DNA of 64,000 nucleotides, from positions 124,001 to 188,000 of the forward strand of contig JABTUW010000002.1 of NCBI GenBank assembly GCA_015075185.1, given 5' to 3'. The notes under the pieces were generated by a model. That model ran no database searches and was not told the origin of the DNA. It saw nothing but the letters and a program-made list of their open reading frames with translations. Position 1 is the stretch's first letter, and the number at the start of each line of letters is the position of its first letter. This DNA is from Anaerolineales bacterium (lineage in GTDB: Bacteria > Chloroflexota > Anaerolineae > 4572-78 > J111). The position numbers were made by a program, and so were the translations under genes. Positions 63,319 through 64,000 of this stretch are shown here, in pieces.

Positions 63319-64000
63319 CCTAACTTGACCTCCTCCACTGCCATATGTTGCAGATTATTCGTACCCAGACCCAGTTCAGCCGCTGTTTTCAAGTACGAAG
63401 TGGCCAAGTCTCTCAGGTAAGGGGCCAGGGTAGCATCATTTTCGCCTTGCAGTTGCTCCAGGATTTGCATCCCAACTGTATCATGGGCTACCGGGTCAAA
63501 ACTCATGAGAATGGAGTCGCCTGTCCAATCCGGTTTCCAGTAGGGCCAACTGCTGCTGTATTTCAAATTGGCCTCCAGGATGTCGCCGATCACCAGACGG
63601 GTGCGATCCTTAATCGGCGCCAGGGCATTCAATTGGGCAATGGCTTGGTCAATTGGGTGGTGGAGACCACCGGGACCATCTACCGTACCATAGTGATTCT
63701 TCAGGGCAAAGGTCAGGCCAGCCAGCATGTGCGATTTGAGCACCGGCATGTTGATCAAGGCATCACAATTCTGTAAGGTGCTACTGAGGCGGAAGTTACT
63801 GTTAATTATTTCCCATTTGCCGGTAAAGTCACTTTCTGCGATACATCGTACTCCTGGCCCCTCTTGATTGATCTCGTACCCTGCCTCTTTAAACATACTT
63901 GAGGAATGGTCATAGATAAAGATTTGTTCGGCGGGGAGGCCTGCTTCCTGGAGCGAAGCCACCACGGCGTTGACCAGTGGGGCATGCGTCCAGATGGTAC
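63315..64000 (-). CDS. DUF362 protein, N-terminus outside window
   Basis: At least 228 residues, open to the right edge of the window. IFIYDHSSSMFKEAGYEI, DALINMPVLKSHMLAGLTFA and LKNHYGTVDGPGGLHH are DUF362 segments, with LMSFDPVAHDTVGMQIL and AAELGLGTNNLQHM at the C-terminus. It is a distant paralogue of the downstream gene. The true start and any signal peptide lie outside the window. Confidence 0.8.
   Translation of the reverse strand, partial: TIWTHAPLVNAVVASLQEAGLPAEQIFIYDHSSSMFKEAGYEINQEGPGVRCIAESDFTGKWEIINSNFRLSSTLQNCDALINMPVLKSHMLAGLTFALKNHYGTVDGPGGLHHPIDQAIAQLNALAPIKDRTRLVIGDILEANLKYSSSWPYWKPDWTGDSILMSFDPVAHDTVGMQILEQLQGENDATLAPYLRDLATSYLKTAAELGLGTNNLQHMAVEEVKLG

Overview
The window looks like chromosome of a moderately GC-rich member of the Chloroflexota (Anaerolineae-like). 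I infer this from gene style, not from a marker gene. The signs are long secreted or lipid-anchored proteins with Thr-Pro linkers, large BTAD/STAND regulators with TPR tails, DUF362 and DUF6599 families, and a hybrid malic enzyme. There is no rRNA gene and no CRISPR array. One tRNA gene (Val, CAC) is present and it is slightly defective.

Layout. 1-2.8 kb: edge of an ISKra4-type element, two related hairpins and a GT-C glycosyltransferase. 3.0-8.8 kb: an accessory island. A 48-bp direct repeat (3011 and 7574) brackets a response-regulator fragment, five small unrelated minus-strand genes (two RibD_C reductase-like proteins, an immunity-like protein, a VOC protein and a DinB/ClbS-like protein) and a gene relic. 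A frameshifted tyrosine recombinase follows. At least two inter-gene gaps carry integron attC-like sites, so the block reads as an integron cassette array without an integrase (CALIN). 8.9-14.8 kb: a secreted subtilase and a membrane-anchored STAND NTPase with extracellular ASH/CARDB-like domains. 14.8-20 kb: aldo/keto reductase, an ECF sigma/YCII pair, membrane proteins and a nitrilase-family hydrolase. 20-27 kb: a heterodimeric ABC exporter, an acyl-CoA synthetase and small genes. 27-33.4 kb: a BTAD-STAND-TPR regulator divergent from a DUF1326 / beta-propeller / DUF2182 group.

33.4-41 kb: an AAC(3)-like protein, a secreted unknown, a GT1 glycosyltransferase and a second STAND-TPR protein. 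41-47.5 kb: an ArsR regulator whose presumed operator (TATCGT-N6-ACGATA) occurs in its own promoter, downstream of its own gene, and in front of a SigZ/DUF2703 pair. This stretch also holds a two-component pair with a deleted kinase, a transposase relic and a quinone reductase-like protein. 47.6-53.1 kb: a co-directional minus-strand run with two Fe-S domain proteins flanking a CooT-like protein, a TauE exporter and a complete polar amino-acid ABC importer. 53.6-55.8 kb: malic enzyme. 56-58.7 kb: tRNA-Val followed by an insertion-sequence graveyard. 58.8-64 kb: a minus-strand cluster of a polyferredoxin membrane protein, a DUF6599 lipoprotein, a hydrolase lacking its serine nucleophile and two DUF362 proteins, the last cut by the window end.

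The main functional themes are metal and thiol stress regulation (ArsR, SigZ, DUF2703), Fe-S/Ni chemistry (CooT, FeS domains, polyferredoxin), STAND-type signalling or conflict proteins, and mobile-DNA traffic. All assignments come from reading sequence motifs; no database search was run.
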